Source: Trichodesmium erythraeum GBRTRLIN201
Lineage (GTDB): Bacteria > Cyanobacteriota > Cyanobacteriia > Cyanobacteriales > Microcoleaceae
Length of the DNA stretch: 44,940 bases
Direction: 5' to 3'
Assembly: GCA_018457135.1 (NCBI GenBank)
Contig: JAGGDU010000066.1
Location: forward strand, 1 to 44,940
Part shown: in pieces, positions 8,636-18,276 of the stretch
Layout of the letters: every line of letters begins with the position of its first letter
How positions within the stretch are numbered: position 1 is the first letter of the stretch
Translations under genes and position numbers: made by a program
The notes under the pieces: generated by a model
Databases searched by the model: none
What the model was told of the DNA's origin: nothing
Seen by the model: only the letters and a program-made list of their open reading frames with translations

Positions 8636-9100
8636 TTAAACCTCTTTTTTCTTCCTTAACCTGCTATAGAGCGATAAAAACTGAGCTTGTTGAATCCATT
8701 TATTAACTAAATCTAACGCCGGAGAAAGGTCACGACGTTGCATAGTTGATATTTGTAGCTTAAGTATTTGTTGATGCAATTTATGGACAGAAGTTTGAGA
8801 TAGTTGAGAAACTGAAACAATACCCCCATGAAGTAGTAGTCCGCAATATTCACAACCAACAGTAGGAACTCTAGCTAAATCTGCTAATGCAACCCATTTT
8901 TTTACAGATTGAACATTAATTTTTAATTGACTTGCTAGGATTAATTTTTCTTCAGAAGTTTTAGTTATTTCCAATAATTTTCTAGTAGTATTAATACCAT
9001 TTTTTGTTAGTAATATTTGATCCTTTTTACTTAAACCAGGCAACTTTTCAATAGACCAACTTTGAGATTTTATTGATGAAATTTCTAATGACTTTTTCAT
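8636..9100 (-). CDS. DUF4332 helix-hairpin-helix-like protein
   Basis: 154 residues. Residues 15-130 follow the DUF4332 pattern: a helix-hairpin-helix-like opening (IEKLPGLSKKDQILLTKNGI), LKINVQSVKKWVALADLARVPTVGCEYCGLLLHGGI, then LSQTSVHKLHQQILKL. Such modules resemble the DNA-binding hairpins of topoisomerase and polymerase accessory proteins; the biological role is not established. The ATG start gives a full-length domain, and nothing points to truncation. It stands alone between a repeat array and a MITE-rich spacer. Confidence 0.85.
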   Translation of the reverse strand: MKKSLEISSIKSQSWSIEKLPGLSKKDQILLTKNGINTTRKLLEITKTSEEKLILASQLKINVQSVKKWVALADLARVPTVGCEYCGLLLHGGIVSVSQLSQTSVHKLHQQILKLQISTMQRRDLSPALDLVNKWIQQAQFLSLYSRLRKKKEV

Positions 9101-10075
9101 ATTTATTTATTGTATTTTTGAATTTTTTATCGATCATCATTAAAACTAGGACCAACCAAAAAAAACCAGTTTTTACGATAAATCATTGTTTTTTCAGAAT
9201 ACTTTAGCAAAAAAAACTGGATTTCTGGGTTTCCCTACAGACAGCATATTTCAGGTTTATAGGACACGCCTACCAGGGCAAGATCTCCCCACATCATTTG
9301 CCCAAAACCAGCTATAAGTCCTTTAACAACTTAATAACCTGACTTCTAAATTCTAAATTCCTACTTTCTGACTTTAGCCATAACCTCCTCTTATACAAAA
9401 ACAAAAAACATATTGAAATTCCATACTGTAATTAGGGCTTCCTGATTAAACATCAAAGCATTAACACATAAAGGTACTAGCCTTTTCCTAGTCAAAAAAA
9501 GTCCCTGGTTTTCGGTTTTTCAAAGTTAAAAAAATAGCATTTTGGGCTAACAATGCCAGAAAAATCAAGAGACAAATATATCCAACTAGCCTTCCCAGGA
9601 AAAGTTAAAAGTGGGTTTTCGGCTCCTTAAAAAGACTTTTTCAACAAACCCTAATTAGCCATCACTTTCCCCGCTGCAGAATAATTGCAAATCTAGATTT
9701 TCTCCTATTGTCCACCATAAACTTCAACTAAACTTAATTCAAAATCAACTAATATACATTCCTACATACCAGGAAATTAATTATCATCAGAACTTATACC
9801 CTAAAATATATTTTTGTCATTACCAGGGACAGAGTTCCAGCCGTAGTCCATCAGAATAGTAATCTCAAGTCAATACTTTCGTAGTAGATGGGTAATACCA
9901 ATTACCAAATTTATTCAAGAATTAATACAAGCAAAATCACCTTATTAATAATTTAAGCTAAGTTAATATTAATTATTATTATATTTACTTTTACCTCTAC
10001 CTCAATACTTCCATACTTTTCTGCTCAATAAAATGTAAAAAAGATTTTGATAAATAATATAATTCCTATCTAATC
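9101..10075. other. Long AT-rich spacer with repeat relics
   Basis: No credible gene. It contains inverted AAACCAGTTTTT (about 9160) and AAAAAAACTGG (about 9211) arms and the MITE-like element listed separately at 9429-9658. The remaining sequence from 9660 to 10075 is AT-rich with no recognised structure. Confidence 0.6.
9429..9658. mobile_element. MITE-like element with IS-type ends
   Basis: About 230 bp bounded by inverted TAATTAGGG (9429-9437) and CCCTAATTA (9650-9658). The right end reads TTTTTCAACAAACCCTAA, close to TTCAGCAAACCCTAA beside the transposase pseudogene (25456-25470) and at 35721-35735. The left end matches less well beyond nine bases. It has no coding content, so it is probably a non-autonomous derivative of the same IS family. 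Confidence 0.5.
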
Positions 10076-10678
10076 TTAACCTTCTGACTCAATAAAACTT
10101 CTTAAAATTCCCATCAACTTACCAATATTATTCAAGAAATACTCATTAGGATCAACCCTTACTACTTGATCAAATAACTTCATAAATTTCCAGTTAGTAC
10201 CAGTAGTAACACAGCCATAAATTGTATAATTCTTGTTTTGCCGTCGATTAAATATTTGTGCTGCTACCATCTCAGCAATACACTGACCTAAACCTGATTG
10301 AATATTATCATTTTTGGCTTCCAAAATTATAGCAACCGGAGATTTAATTATTAATTGAGAAGGAGATTTACTGATAATAAAATCACAATAACCAATCAAT
10401 CCTAATTGACTATCCACATTAAATTCTCTACCAGAAAACAGACTAATATTTGACTCAAATTGTTTTTTTAACTCAATCAAAATTGGTGTAATAATCATTT
10501 CTGATCTAGCTTTTTCCGTAGCAATTTCTAAAGCAATAGGAGTATTATATTGCAGACATTGTTTTAAGAAATCGCTAATTTTTACCTCTGGAATTGTAGC
10601 GAAAAGTTCCAGACTTTCAAGAATATTCAGCCCAAAAGTTTGTTCAACTGTTTCTAGATTAAATTGACTATAAGACAT
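10076..10678 (-). CDS. Predicted PD-(D/E)XK-fold protein, function unknown
   Basis: 200 residues with no signal peptide or membrane helix. The core GLIGYCDFIIS (about residue 94), followed by VAIILEAKN (about 115-125) and GLGQCIAEMVAAQIF (about 130), reproduces the D...ExK layout of PD-(D/E)XK nuclease folds: an acidic residue on one strand, E-A-K on the next, then an amphipathic helix. This family of single-domain proteins is common in filamentous cyanobacteria and lacks an assigned role. It could be a nuclease or a nuclease-derived binding protein. Start ATG at 10678; no adjacent methylase or helicase suggests a restriction system. Confidence 0.75.
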   Translation of the reverse strand: MSYSQFNLETVEQTFGLNILESLELFATIPEVKISDFLKQCLQYNTPIALEIATEKARSEMIITPILIELKKQFESNISLFSGREFNVDSQLGLIGYCDFIISKSPSQLIIKSPVAIILEAKNDNIQSGLGQCIAEMVAAQIFNRRQNKNYTIYGCVTTGTNWKFMKLFDQVVRVDPNEYFLNNIGKLMGILRSFIESEG

Positions 10679-10958
10679 CTTAGTGTCGACTTCAGCTACA
10701 TAATTTATAGATTAACAAATTGGTTAATTCATATTTTTATATGATATCAAATTTACTTAATTTCGTAAAAAAAATATTTCATATTCAGCAAGGATGCAAA
10801 TATTCCTACTATTGAATGCTTACTGTGAGAGTGAGGTGCGCGATCGCTACCTTCTTTAATTTCCCATAATAATAAAGGACTTACCGCTAGCCGTGAGATA
10901 CAAATATACCCAGTAAGATCCAACACCACAAATTGCTCCCTACTCCCTAGTTCTTAAC

Positions 10959-12062
10959 CTATTCACCTATCAACTCAGCAAAGTCAGCAGCATTTAATAG
11001 AGGAATACTAGTTAATGTTAAATTTTCCGCCACATGCTCAGGAGACTTCATCCCCACCAGAGCCGAACATAAACCAGGAACACTACGGGTAAACTGGAGA
11101 GCAGATAGCGCATCTGTTTTCAGGCTCTTACTAAGGGCAGTCATAATTTTTTTTGGCAACTGCTCGAAGTTTTTAGCTTGAGCAATAGAAGCACTAGCGA
11201 TCGCATTTATCCCAAGTTTATTGGCTGCAGTAATAGCCGGTAAAATTTTGCCATCTACAAATTGAGTAGGAGTAATAACAGCTTCCAACATTGCTAAATT
11301 AACTGGTAGTTGAATGAATTGGAAGTGATCGCCTTTTCCCCCTGCTACTTCTTGAGCAATAGACTTAGTTTTACTTAAGTCAATATGTTTTGGATCAGTT
11401 GGCTGCACCCGAAAACCTTGCCAAGTAGCTATGCCATAAGAAGTTATTTTACCAGCATGAGCAGCCTTTTCTAGCACTGAAAAAACTGCTTTCAGACGAC
11501 GATAAAATTCATCCGTAGAAATAATTCCTAACTGAGTTTCTGGGTTATGCAAGTAATAAACATCAATAGTTTCTATACCCAAATTAATTAAGCTGCGTTC
11601 TAGCTGGTCTTGAATATATTCTGGGTGCATACAGTGAATTCCCGCCACCAGATCTGTTTCTTGAATATTAAACTTAGAGTTATTTATATATTCTCCTTTA
11701 AACCACTCTTCTCTTGCTCGGTTAGGAATAAAACCACCTTTAGAACAAATAACTAATTCTTCTCGTGATACAGTTTTTGATTCTATTAATTTAAGTAGAG
11801 CTTTTTTTAGACTTATTTCCCCGTGCTGAGACCGATAATTTATAGCAGTATCTATTAAATTTATTCCACCTTTTACTGATTTAAGAATAGCTTCTGTCAC
11901 TAAATTATCTGTAGCTGTATCCGAAGAACCTAGATATGTACCGATACCTATTGAACTAGCAGTAAAATTATTAAATTCTCGGAAGTGTTCTGGCAGACAT
12001 TCTATTTGATGAAGTTCAGAATAATGCTTAGTTTTTATTGCTGTAGCTTTTCCTAAAATCAC
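10959..12062 (-). CDS. Aldo/keto reductase family oxidoreductase
   Basis: 367 residues with an AKR barrel. The tetrad is visible as Asp and Tyr in NLIDTAINYRSQHGE, Lys in ELVICSKGGF and His in DVYYLHNPETQ, followed by AGKITSYGIATWQGF and a C-terminal NADPH-site region (TRSVPGLCSALVGMKSPEHV). It should reduce a carbonyl substrate with NADPH in the cytoplasm; the substrate is unknown. Translation begins with GTG at 12062 behind GAGGG; no nearby ATG serves better. The N-terminal 30 residues and an insert around residues 125-150 (between the Lys and His motifs) are longer than in classical AKRs, a trait of one cyanobacterial branch. It stands alone, with over 250 bp free on each side. Confidence 0.92.
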   Translation of the reverse strand: MILGKATAIKTKHYSELHQIECLPEHFREFNNFTASSIGIGTYLGSSDTATDNLVTEAILKSVKGGINLIDTAINYRSQHGEISLKKALLKLIESKTVSREELVICSKGGFIPNRAREEWFKGEYINNSKFNIQETDLVAGIHCMHPEYIQDQLERSLINLGIETIDVYYLHNPETQLGIISTDEFYRRLKAVFSVLEKAAHAGKITSYGIATWQGFRVQPTDPKHIDLSKTKSIAQEVAGGKGDHFQFIQLPVNLAMLEAVITPTQFVDGKILPAITAANKLGINAIASASIAQAKNFEQLPKKIMTALSKSLKTDALSALQFTRSVPGLCSALVGMKSPEHVAENLTLTSIPLLNAADFAELIGE

Positions 12063-12622
12063 TTTTTTTCAACCCTCATTAATTATATATACATATGAAT
12101 ATGGCGATGAAACTAATACTCGGACAAAAACCGCCATGGAGTCAGAAAATAGGCTCAAATATAAACAGACAAAACCTTTGAACTAAAAAAGATATAAACC
12201 CAAAGAGAGCAAAGGTTATAACAATTTTTTTACCATTGAAGTAATTAGACTAAACTTTGCTCATTTTTTCAACCAGAAAATGTTTAAGTATCAATAGCTA
12301 AGGACTCAAAACTGAATGTTTATACATCAAGATAATTAATTCTTTTTAGATCAGGTAGAAAATATATAGAAAAATCAGAAATGATTTGGAGAACAACGAC
12401 AACGTTATCAAAAAATTTATTTGTACTAAAACATAAATTTTCTAAGCAATAAGATACTTCTTTTTTTTCCTTTTCCACCGAATACTAACCATTAATTTCA
12501 AGCCGTCAAATATAGCAGTTGCCATAACCTTTAGAACATTCTCAATCTTCTCCAAACATAGTCAATACTGCCAATTTAACTTCTGAGCTATGACTTCTGA
12601 CCTCAGCCATAAGTGCGTGATA
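12063..12622. other. Intergenic spacer, nothing recognised
   Basis: AT-rich, with no plausible frame on either strand and no clear repeat or hairpin. The minus-strand promoter of the aldo/keto reductase should lie near 12070-12130, but I cannot pick boxes reliably. Confidence 0.5.
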
Positions 12623-13564
12623 TCAACATTCATCCTCTCGTATTACTAACAATACCCTAGTAGTTCTATTTATATCTTCTGGTACATCTGATAACATAAT
12701 CATACTTGTATCTAGATAGTCAATTTTCCAAACATATTCCACACCATCCATCATCACTTTACCCATTTCATGTTGACCCTCAGGGTCATTTTCAGGTGTA
12801 AAATCACAAAAATCTTGAATTTCTTTAAATAGTTCTTTTTGTTTTTTTCTCGACAATGCTAATACTTGCCGACTCATTTTATATTCTCCCAGACTTTTAT
12901 CTCCATTCCTAAAGCGATCATTTAACTTAGTTATTGTTCTTTGCCTAACTTCTTTCTCTGTTATTCTGTCCCATAATTTTTGAGCAGAATATCCTAGAGA
13001 TTTTACTGCATTAAAAGCTTCCAAATTCCAAGATGCAACTGATTCTATTTGAGCTTTCAAATATGACCAATTTATTTGATTCTCAATTTTAATCAACCTT
13101 TCTGGCTTAGACTTATCTTCTATTAACAATAAAGTTAAATATGGCATTTTTTCCAACTTATCCAATGGAGTTGGTAAAATATTTCCTCCATAATGATTAA
13201 TCCAAACTTGATAAATATAATCATTTCCCGATAACTGGAATAGAACATGTAGTGGTGCAACAGAAATAGAGCCTACTTTTGTGAAAAAAACTCCAGCTTT
13301 AGCAGTCACTTTCAAAGGACTTTCTAAATCCCAACTTTTCCCTGAAGAAAGTTTCAATAAAAATAATGGTTCATAATCTGTCGTCAAGTCAGATATTGTC
13401 GACATAGGTAGGAACATTTGATTTTTTTCAGTACGAGGATGACTTAAAATCCAATTCCAAGTTGATGCACCTATTGGAGCCTGACTAAATGCTTTCAAAA
13501 AATCACTTTCTTGAGGTTCAGATAATTGTTTATGTTGATTTAATAATTGTTTATTTCTGCTCAT
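12623..13564 (-). CDS. Uncharacterised protein with C-terminal DUF3768
   Basis: 313 residues. The last 65 or so residues (FTPENDPEGQHEMGKV, VEYVWKIDYLDTSM, TTRVLLVIREDEC) match the DUF3768 layout: an FTP.NDP.G.H opening, a WKIDYYD-like strand and an R-VL-I finish. Most DUF3768 proteins are only about 110 residues and often lie on plasmids or prophages. Here about 245 unrecognised residues precede it, including a helical stretch rich in Lys/Arg (residues 190-245). No signal peptide. It could be a fusion of two modules; function unknown. Confidence 0.75.
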   Translation of the reverse strand: MSRNKQLLNQHKQLSEPQESDFLKAFSQAPIGASTWNWILSHPRTEKNQMFLPMSTISDLTTDYEPLFLLKLSSGKSWDLESPLKVTAKAGVFFTKVGSISVAPLHVLFQLSGNDYIYQVWINHYGGNILPTPLDKLEKMPYLTLLLIEDKSKPERLIKIENQINWSYLKAQIESVASWNLEAFNAVKSLGYSAQKLWDRITEKEVRQRTITKLNDRFRNGDKSLGEYKMSRQVLALSRKKQKELFKEIQDFCDFTPENDPEGQHEMGKVMMDGVEYVWKIDYLDTSMIMLSDVPEDINRTTRVLLVIREDEC

Positions 13565-14445
13565 TTTTCTCTCAATAATTTATTTTTAAAGATAATTTAA
13601 ACTTTCTTGATTTTTATATTTAAGATTAACTGTACCTGATTTTTATACTTTGGTTTTCACTAGGAATAAATTATACGACAGGAGTTTGCACCCTATATTT
13701 TATAATATCCGACTTGAGAATAAAATATAAAAATTGATTAAGGTTTTAATTAATTATGGCTACTAGATTATAGTATAAGTACTTCTCTACCCGAATCTAT
13801 ATTGAGTTTTTTGGCCAAAATGCCCTATTTATCAACTTAGCTGTAGTAGTAAAATTTTTTCTAGGCGTCATTTTAATTATCAGTACCGACCTCTAAAACT
13901 GAAACCAAGAAAAATTAGAGTTAGATTTTTTCATCCCCTGAAAAGGGAAAGATTGAAATTTTATATTTTGTTCAACATCTCTGGCGGATTAAAATCTGCC
14001 ATCAAATTCAAAACTTTATACATATATTAAATTAAATAAGAGAAAATACTTGATTGACTGAGGATAATTATCAAAAATTTCCTAGGAACAGCAAATAGTC
14101 TTTCTACTATAATCTATTTCCATTAATATATTTATTAAGATATCATGTACAAAATTAGAAGTTATCGTCTTAATTTTAAAGGTTTTTAGTTCAAATTAAC
14201 CATTATAAAAATTATCACCACCAATGGGCAAATTACTATAACTAAATCAAATTATTTTTATATCTCCTGCTTAAGTATATAATTATATTTTGCTTCCTTA
14301 CTCTTAAGACTAGTTAAATGAATTGCCCTATAGTTCTATATAGATACTTATAGTAGTCCTTTTTTGGTTGTACCAATATCACAAAAACTGCTGTAAGCTT
14401 ATTTTTCGAATTTCCAATTTTGTATTAAATACAAATTCAGTTATC
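13565..14445. other. Long AT-rich spacer, nothing firmly recognised
   Basis: No gene-like frame on either strand and no strong hairpin. Divergent promoters for the flanking genes must lie here. The frame upstream of ATG 14446 stays open to 14368, but I do not count it as coding. Confidence 0.5.
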
Positions 14446-14817
14446 ATGGCAAATTTAAGTGGAACTTGGCTAGGTACTTATTGGCAACAAACAAATCCTA
14501 CAAGATTTGAAGCTACCTTTATTCAAGGTGGTAATACCTTAAGTGGCAATATTCTAGACGGTAATTATCTAGGAGAAGCTACATTAAGCGGTAAAGTTAT
14601 TGGACATAAGATTAATTTTGCAAAGCAATATCTCATAGGTTCACAATACATTATTAATTATGTTGGGACTATTTCTGAAGATGAAAATTTTATCCAGGGG
14701 CAATGGCTAATAAATAGATTTAATTCTGGAATTTGGGAAGCTCACAGAAGTAATGAAAACCTAATGTTAGACTTAAAAAATATTGTTTCTGAAGATTTAC
14801 CTCTATCTTTGAGTTAA
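14446..14817 (+). CDS. Small beta-rich protein, function unknown
   Basis: 123 residues from ATG 14446 (MANLSGTWLGTYWQQTNPTR). The frame stays open to an ATG at 14368, but the extra 26 residues look non-coding and the NLSGTW opening is typical of this type. The sequence alternates hydrophobic and polar residues with turns (GNTLSGNILDGNYLGEATLSGKVIG, shown only in part: SGNILDGNYLGEA), giving a predicted lipocalin-like or beta-sandwich fold. No signal peptide. The motif GTWLG.Y resembles small cyanobacterial proteins with no assigned role. It stands alone in a long non-coding region. Confidence 0.72.
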   Translation: MANLSGTWLGTYWQQTNPTRFEATFIQGGNTLSGNILDGNYLGEATLSGKVIGHKINFAKQYLIGSQYIINYVGTISEDENFIQGQWLINRFNSGIWEAHRSNENLMLDLKNIVSEDLPLSLS

Positions 14818-15703
14818 CCATTAATAACTTTTCATATTCTATAAGTAAATCAATTATGTCATCACCAAAAAAATACTCCTATATATTGTTTTCAAGCAAC
14901 TTAGAAACTAGGATAGTGCATTAAGAAAGTTTGGGAATGATCATATAATCATTGTCAACAAATACTTTCAATCATCATGAAATGTTCTACACGTGGCCAT
15001 CACAAATCTCTGATACATGGAGTCAAGAAAGTCAAATATATTATTATCTTAAATGTCAACCAATTTCAGTAACGCTTTCGACAGTTTAATACCATAGCAG
15101 AAAAATTCAACCTTAACAAATGTATACAGTTCTACAGGCTCACATTGAAGGCAGTAGTTTAACAGGAATTGCTCCCACAATTAGATAGATAACAAAAGAG
15201 TTCAAAAGTACTCAATATTCAGGATTAACCAAAACATAAGCCTAGTTTTTGTCAACAATAATTATTTAATAATAATAAATAAATTATTTTCATAATACCA
15301 TAAACATAATTAAAATCAATTAACCAGTAATATCTAGATAATTTAAAAAATTTAATTGTTCTACTCCAAAACTATAGGTGAATACTCTGGGAAACTTGGG
15401 CTAATAAAATACAAAAATATATTCAATTTGAGACGAGTCTCTAGAATTTACAAAGATTTTTATCAGATCAGCAAATCAAGTTTTAAAACTTATAGTTTCC
15501 TACTTTCAAAGATTAGGTTAATCAGACCTTTAAAAAAAATGAAGAGTTGTATCTAATGATTAGATTAGACTAAATTTAGTGTCGTAAATTTATTAGTTGT
15601 CTGCCTAGTTAATCACTATCACATTATACCAATTTACCTTGCCAATCTAGACAAAAAAGGTAACAGTAACTTTTGTGAAAAACAAAAAGTATTATTGAGA
15701 GTA
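14818..15703. other. Decayed region after the small beta-rich protein
   Basis: Apart from the transposase relic at about 14976-15190, this is AT-rich sequence with frequent stops. A 66-codon plus-strand frame (15356-15556) has biased, Lys/Ser-rich composition, no ribosome site and no family resemblance, so I do not call it. Confidence 0.5.
14976..15190 (+). pseudogene. Transposase relic
   Basis: Broken frames read MKCSTRGHHKSLIHGVKK near 14977 and YTVLQAHIEGSSLTGIAPTI at about 15123-15182. The latter matches the helix-turn-helix region of IS1-like transposases (HIEGSSLRGIAR-type). Stops and frame changes lie between and after, so it is dead. The ends of the element are not recognisable. Confidence 0.45.
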
Positions 15704-16276
15704 TTAAATTTTAGAAGTACTTACACCTATCTCATCTTTGATTTCATCAAGCTTTGACCACTTACTTAAGTTCCTGCTTTCTCTTTTCTCTTTCAGAATT
15801 GATTTTGGCATTAATAAACAACTTACAAAATATTGTGCTTGCCATTCAACAGAGTCTATTTTATTGCCTTCTACACCGCGAGCTTGTTCTGACTCTTTTG
15901 CTTTTCCATAATCATTGAAATCGAGTTTTAAGTGTTCTACAAGCACCTATCCTTTGTCTAGATTCAGATGTAGCACCCAATTACTAATTTTATAAGCAAA
16001 AGTTGATTCTTGAAACCATTGATACTTTTCTAAAATTTCCTCATTGATTTCAATAACTTGTTTAGTTCTTAATATTCAAGCAGCGATCGCTGCCCCTTCA
16101 TCAGGGGGAATATAATTCTAAACTACTCCCAAATCCCAAAAATCAGCCACTAAAGAAGCATGAAAAGGCCATTTGGGAGAAAAATTTGTGCTTTTGTGCA
16201 TTCCCGTCAGAAAATAATTTACCTGATACTAAATCAACTCTTTGACATAAAAGCTATAGGGTTTGAGGATACTCAT
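15704..16276 (-). pseudogene. ImmA/IrrE metallopeptidase pseudogene with four in-frame stops
   Basis: A single frame runs from ATG 16276 to TAA 15704 (191 codons) without a frameshift, but is broken by TAG 16231-16229, TAG 16120-16118, TGA 16078-16076 and TAG 15949-15947. Between the stops the family remains plain: IPPDEGAAIAA, RTKQVIEINEEILEKYQWF, STFAYKISNWVLH and EWQAQYFVSCLLMPK. The zinc motif HExxH expected before WVLH reads Y-K-I-S-N, so both His and the Glu are gone. The ATG overlaps the TGA of the XRE gene (ATGA), the normal layout of a translationally coupled regulator-peptidase pair. ImmA-type enzymes cleave the XRE repressor; here that partner is dead. Confidence 0.9.
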
Positions 16277-16614
16277 CGCTTATTCTCCCTTGCCGTTTGA
16301 GATATTTCATAAGCAAACTCAGGATTTTCTTTCATTCGTTGAAATAATACTTGCATCTCTCTTGGGTTTTGTTTGAGAACCTCCTCATACTGTTGAGGAA
16401 TTCTACCAGCCAGGAAAATCAATTCCTCTGGATTCAAATTGAGATTCTTCGCTAATCCGCGAATCACTTCTTCTTTTGGCGCATAGTCAGCGCGATCGTT
16501 TTCTAGCTTGGACAAATAGGTGAAGTCCACTCCTAAGTGCTTGGCCAACTCCCTTTGGGAATATCCTTTGTCCTTCCGGACTTTTCTAATTAGCTTTCCA
16601 AAACTCTTTCCCAC
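16273..16614 (-). CDS. XRE-family transcriptional regulator
   Basis: 113 residues. Residues 5-65 form a lambda-repressor-like helix-turn-helix (LIRKVRKDKGYSQRELAKHLGVDFTYLSKLEN, in parts: YSQRELAKHLGVDFTYLSKL). The C-terminal part (70-113) is helical and probably for dimerisation. Translation starts at GTG 16614 behind a consensus AGGAGGT (complement of 16623-16629). It overlaps the start of the ImmA/IrrE pseudogene by ATGA, so it was the repressor of a repressor-peptidase pair like those controlling ICEs or stress genes. The regulator itself is intact. With its peptidase dead it may repress constitutively or be on the way to loss. Confidence 0.92.
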   Translation of the reverse strand: MGKSFGKLIRKVRKDKGYSQRELAKHLGVDFTYLSKLENDRADYAPKEEVIRGLAKNLNLNPEELIFLAGRIPQQYEEVLKQNPREMQVLFQRMKENPEFAYEISQTARENKR

Positions 16615-16634
16615 GACTTTCTACCTCCTGGTCT

Positions 16635-16680
16635 GTATTTTAGACTACTTTGACGAAAATTTCAACTAAAAGTTTGACGA
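16635..16680 (-). promoter_or_regulatory. Candidate autoregulatory operator/promoter of the XRE gene
   Basis: Two identical octamers TCGTCAAA (minus strand; complements at 16649-16656 and 16673-16680) sit 24 bp apart, just upstream of the ribosome site, with a TAAAAT-like -10 box downstream of them. Paired operators over the promoter are the usual arrangement for an autoregulated XRE repressor. This is inference from position and repetition. Confidence 0.4.
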
Positions 16681-17403
16681 TTAAATCAACAATTTCTACA
16701 GGAATTTTGATTGACATTATGATCAATCTAAAGCAAGATAATGCTAAAGTTAAACATTCAGTCAATTTAAATCAGGATCTATATATAGTTTAATGCTCAA
16801 ATTGACTCATTGTAAATTAACCCAAAATCATTACAAGTATAGTCTACCTGAAAGATAGATCAATAAAACAAAACAGTTTTTTATTAGATGTCCTAACACA
16901 CTTAAATCTATCTTCCATAAACCCGGTTTCTATAATCCAAAAAGTGATAAATATTTACTACAAATAGTTAGGTAATCCTTGATAAGTTAGGATTCAAGAG
17001 TCATAAGGGAATAGCTTCGATCTAATTTTTTAGATTATAATTTATCCTATTACTCAAAGAGACATATCCTGTAAAGTCAATTGATACGCCCTTATTATTC
17101 ATAACATGATTTTTTATCCCTGTAAAATAATTAATGTGTGAGGACTAATGAGATATAAAAACAAATTAAATTTTGCAATACATTAGGGAATTATTGACAG
17201 TAAAATTGTGGTGAATTTTTTAGATAAATAAGTGTGCAAGTTGAACTAAACTTAATAACAAAAATTATGAGAATGATCCTAAATATACTCATAAACCTTG
17301 TCCCCTTAAAATTCATGAACATATTCTAGTGTTAATCTTCTATCGTTATGAATAATAACCACTCAACTAAACACCATATTCAATAGTATTAAATGTAATT
17401 CTT
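16681..17403. other. AT-rich spacer, nothing firmly recognised
   Basis: No gene-like frame. AAACCCGGTTTCT at about 16919 is a short palindrome of a type repeated in this genome. No terminator for the succinyl-CoA synthetase-like pair could be identified past 17404. Confidence 0.45.
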
Positions 17404-18276
17404 TTACAGTAAATTTCTAACTAAACTTGGAATATCAGAGGGTCGCTTTGCAACTGGTATATTAGCTCCTTCAAAAGCTCCAGTTCTTTCACTTTCAATT
17501 TCACGAACAACTTTATTACTAATTAAACAATTAACAGGACTATAATTTTGATTTATCGGAGCGCAAGTACCAGCAATATAAGCAATTACAGGTTTATCAA
17601 TTGTCTCTGAAATATAAGAAGCTGCTAGTTCTTCAGCTACACCACCAACTTCTCCCACTAACACAATTAACTCTGTCTGGTCATCCTCATCTAATATTTG
17701 CAACCACTGCAAGAAAGAAGAACCTACAATTGGATCGCAACCAAGACTCACACAAATAGACTGTCCCAACCTTGACCTTGTTAGTTCCCAGGCAACCTCA
17801 TAAGTCAGAGTATTGCTACGACTAATGATGCCTATTGGACCTGGAGTATAAAACTGAGTTGGATGAGTACCCAGTAACAGCTTCTCTGGTATAATAATAC
17901 CTGCACAGTTTGGCCCAACAATCAAAGTTTCCGTAGTCTCAGCTTTTCTTAATAGCTTAACCATATCCAGGGGAGGCACACCTTCTGTAATAATCACAAT
18001 TTGTTTGAGACCCGAAGTGATCGCCTCTAAAGCAGCATCTAATACCTGATAAGCAGGCATAACTATTACGCTAGTATCAATTACACCCATCTTTGCCACT
18101 GCCTGCTCTACCAAACTAAAGACAGGAATACCTAGCCATTCTTCTCCCCCTTCTCCTGGACTAATACCTGCCACCACATTTGTCCCACAAGACCTCATTG
18201 TTAAAGCTATCTGGGTAGATATTTTTTCTGTAACACCCTGAACTATAACTTTGCTATATTTAGTTAAATTCATCAT
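17404..18276 (-). CDS. sucD: Succinyl-CoA synthetase alpha-like protein lacking the phosphohistidine
   Basis: 290 residues, the usual alpha-subunit length. The CoA-binding Rossmann half (KVIVQGVTEK, VAGISPGEGGEEWLGIPVF, VIITEGVPPLDM, GPNCAGIIIPE) and ligase half (GPIGIISRSNTLTYE, VLVGEVGG, PVIAYIAGTCAP) align throughout with SucD. The segment that should read AP-x5-GHAG reads APINQNYSPVNC, putting Pro247 in place of the phosphorylated His, and the flanking glycines are lost too. The canonical phosphohistidine mechanism therefore looks impossible. It lies downstream of the beta-like gene on the same strand, 689 bp away, an unusually long gap for sucCD. It may be a regulatory or altered-chemistry acyl-CoA binding protein. 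Fold certain, reaction doubtful. Confidence 0.88.
   Translation of the reverse strand: MMNLTKYSKVIVQGVTEKISTQIALTMRSCGTNVVAGISPGEGGEEWLGIPVFSLVEQAVAKMGVIDTSVIVMPAYQVLDAALEAITSGLKQIVIITEGVPPLDMVKLLRKAETTETLIVGPNCAGIIIPEKLLLGTHPTQFYTPGPIGIISRSNTLTYEVAWELTRSRLGQSICVSLGCDPIVGSSFLQWLQILDEDDQTELIVLVGEVGGVAEELAASYISETIDKPVIAYIAGTCAPINQNYSPVNCLISNKVVREIESERTGAFEGANIPVAKRPSDIPSLVRNLL

Noticed and set aside
15356-15556. 66-codon plus-strand frame
   Set aside because: Biased Lys/Ser composition in decayed DNA, with no supporting motif.
15704-16276. Stop-codon reassignment explaining the four in-frame stops
   Set aside because: Neighbouring intact genes end normally at TAG, TAA and TGA, and the HExxH motif is also destroyed, so decay is simpler.
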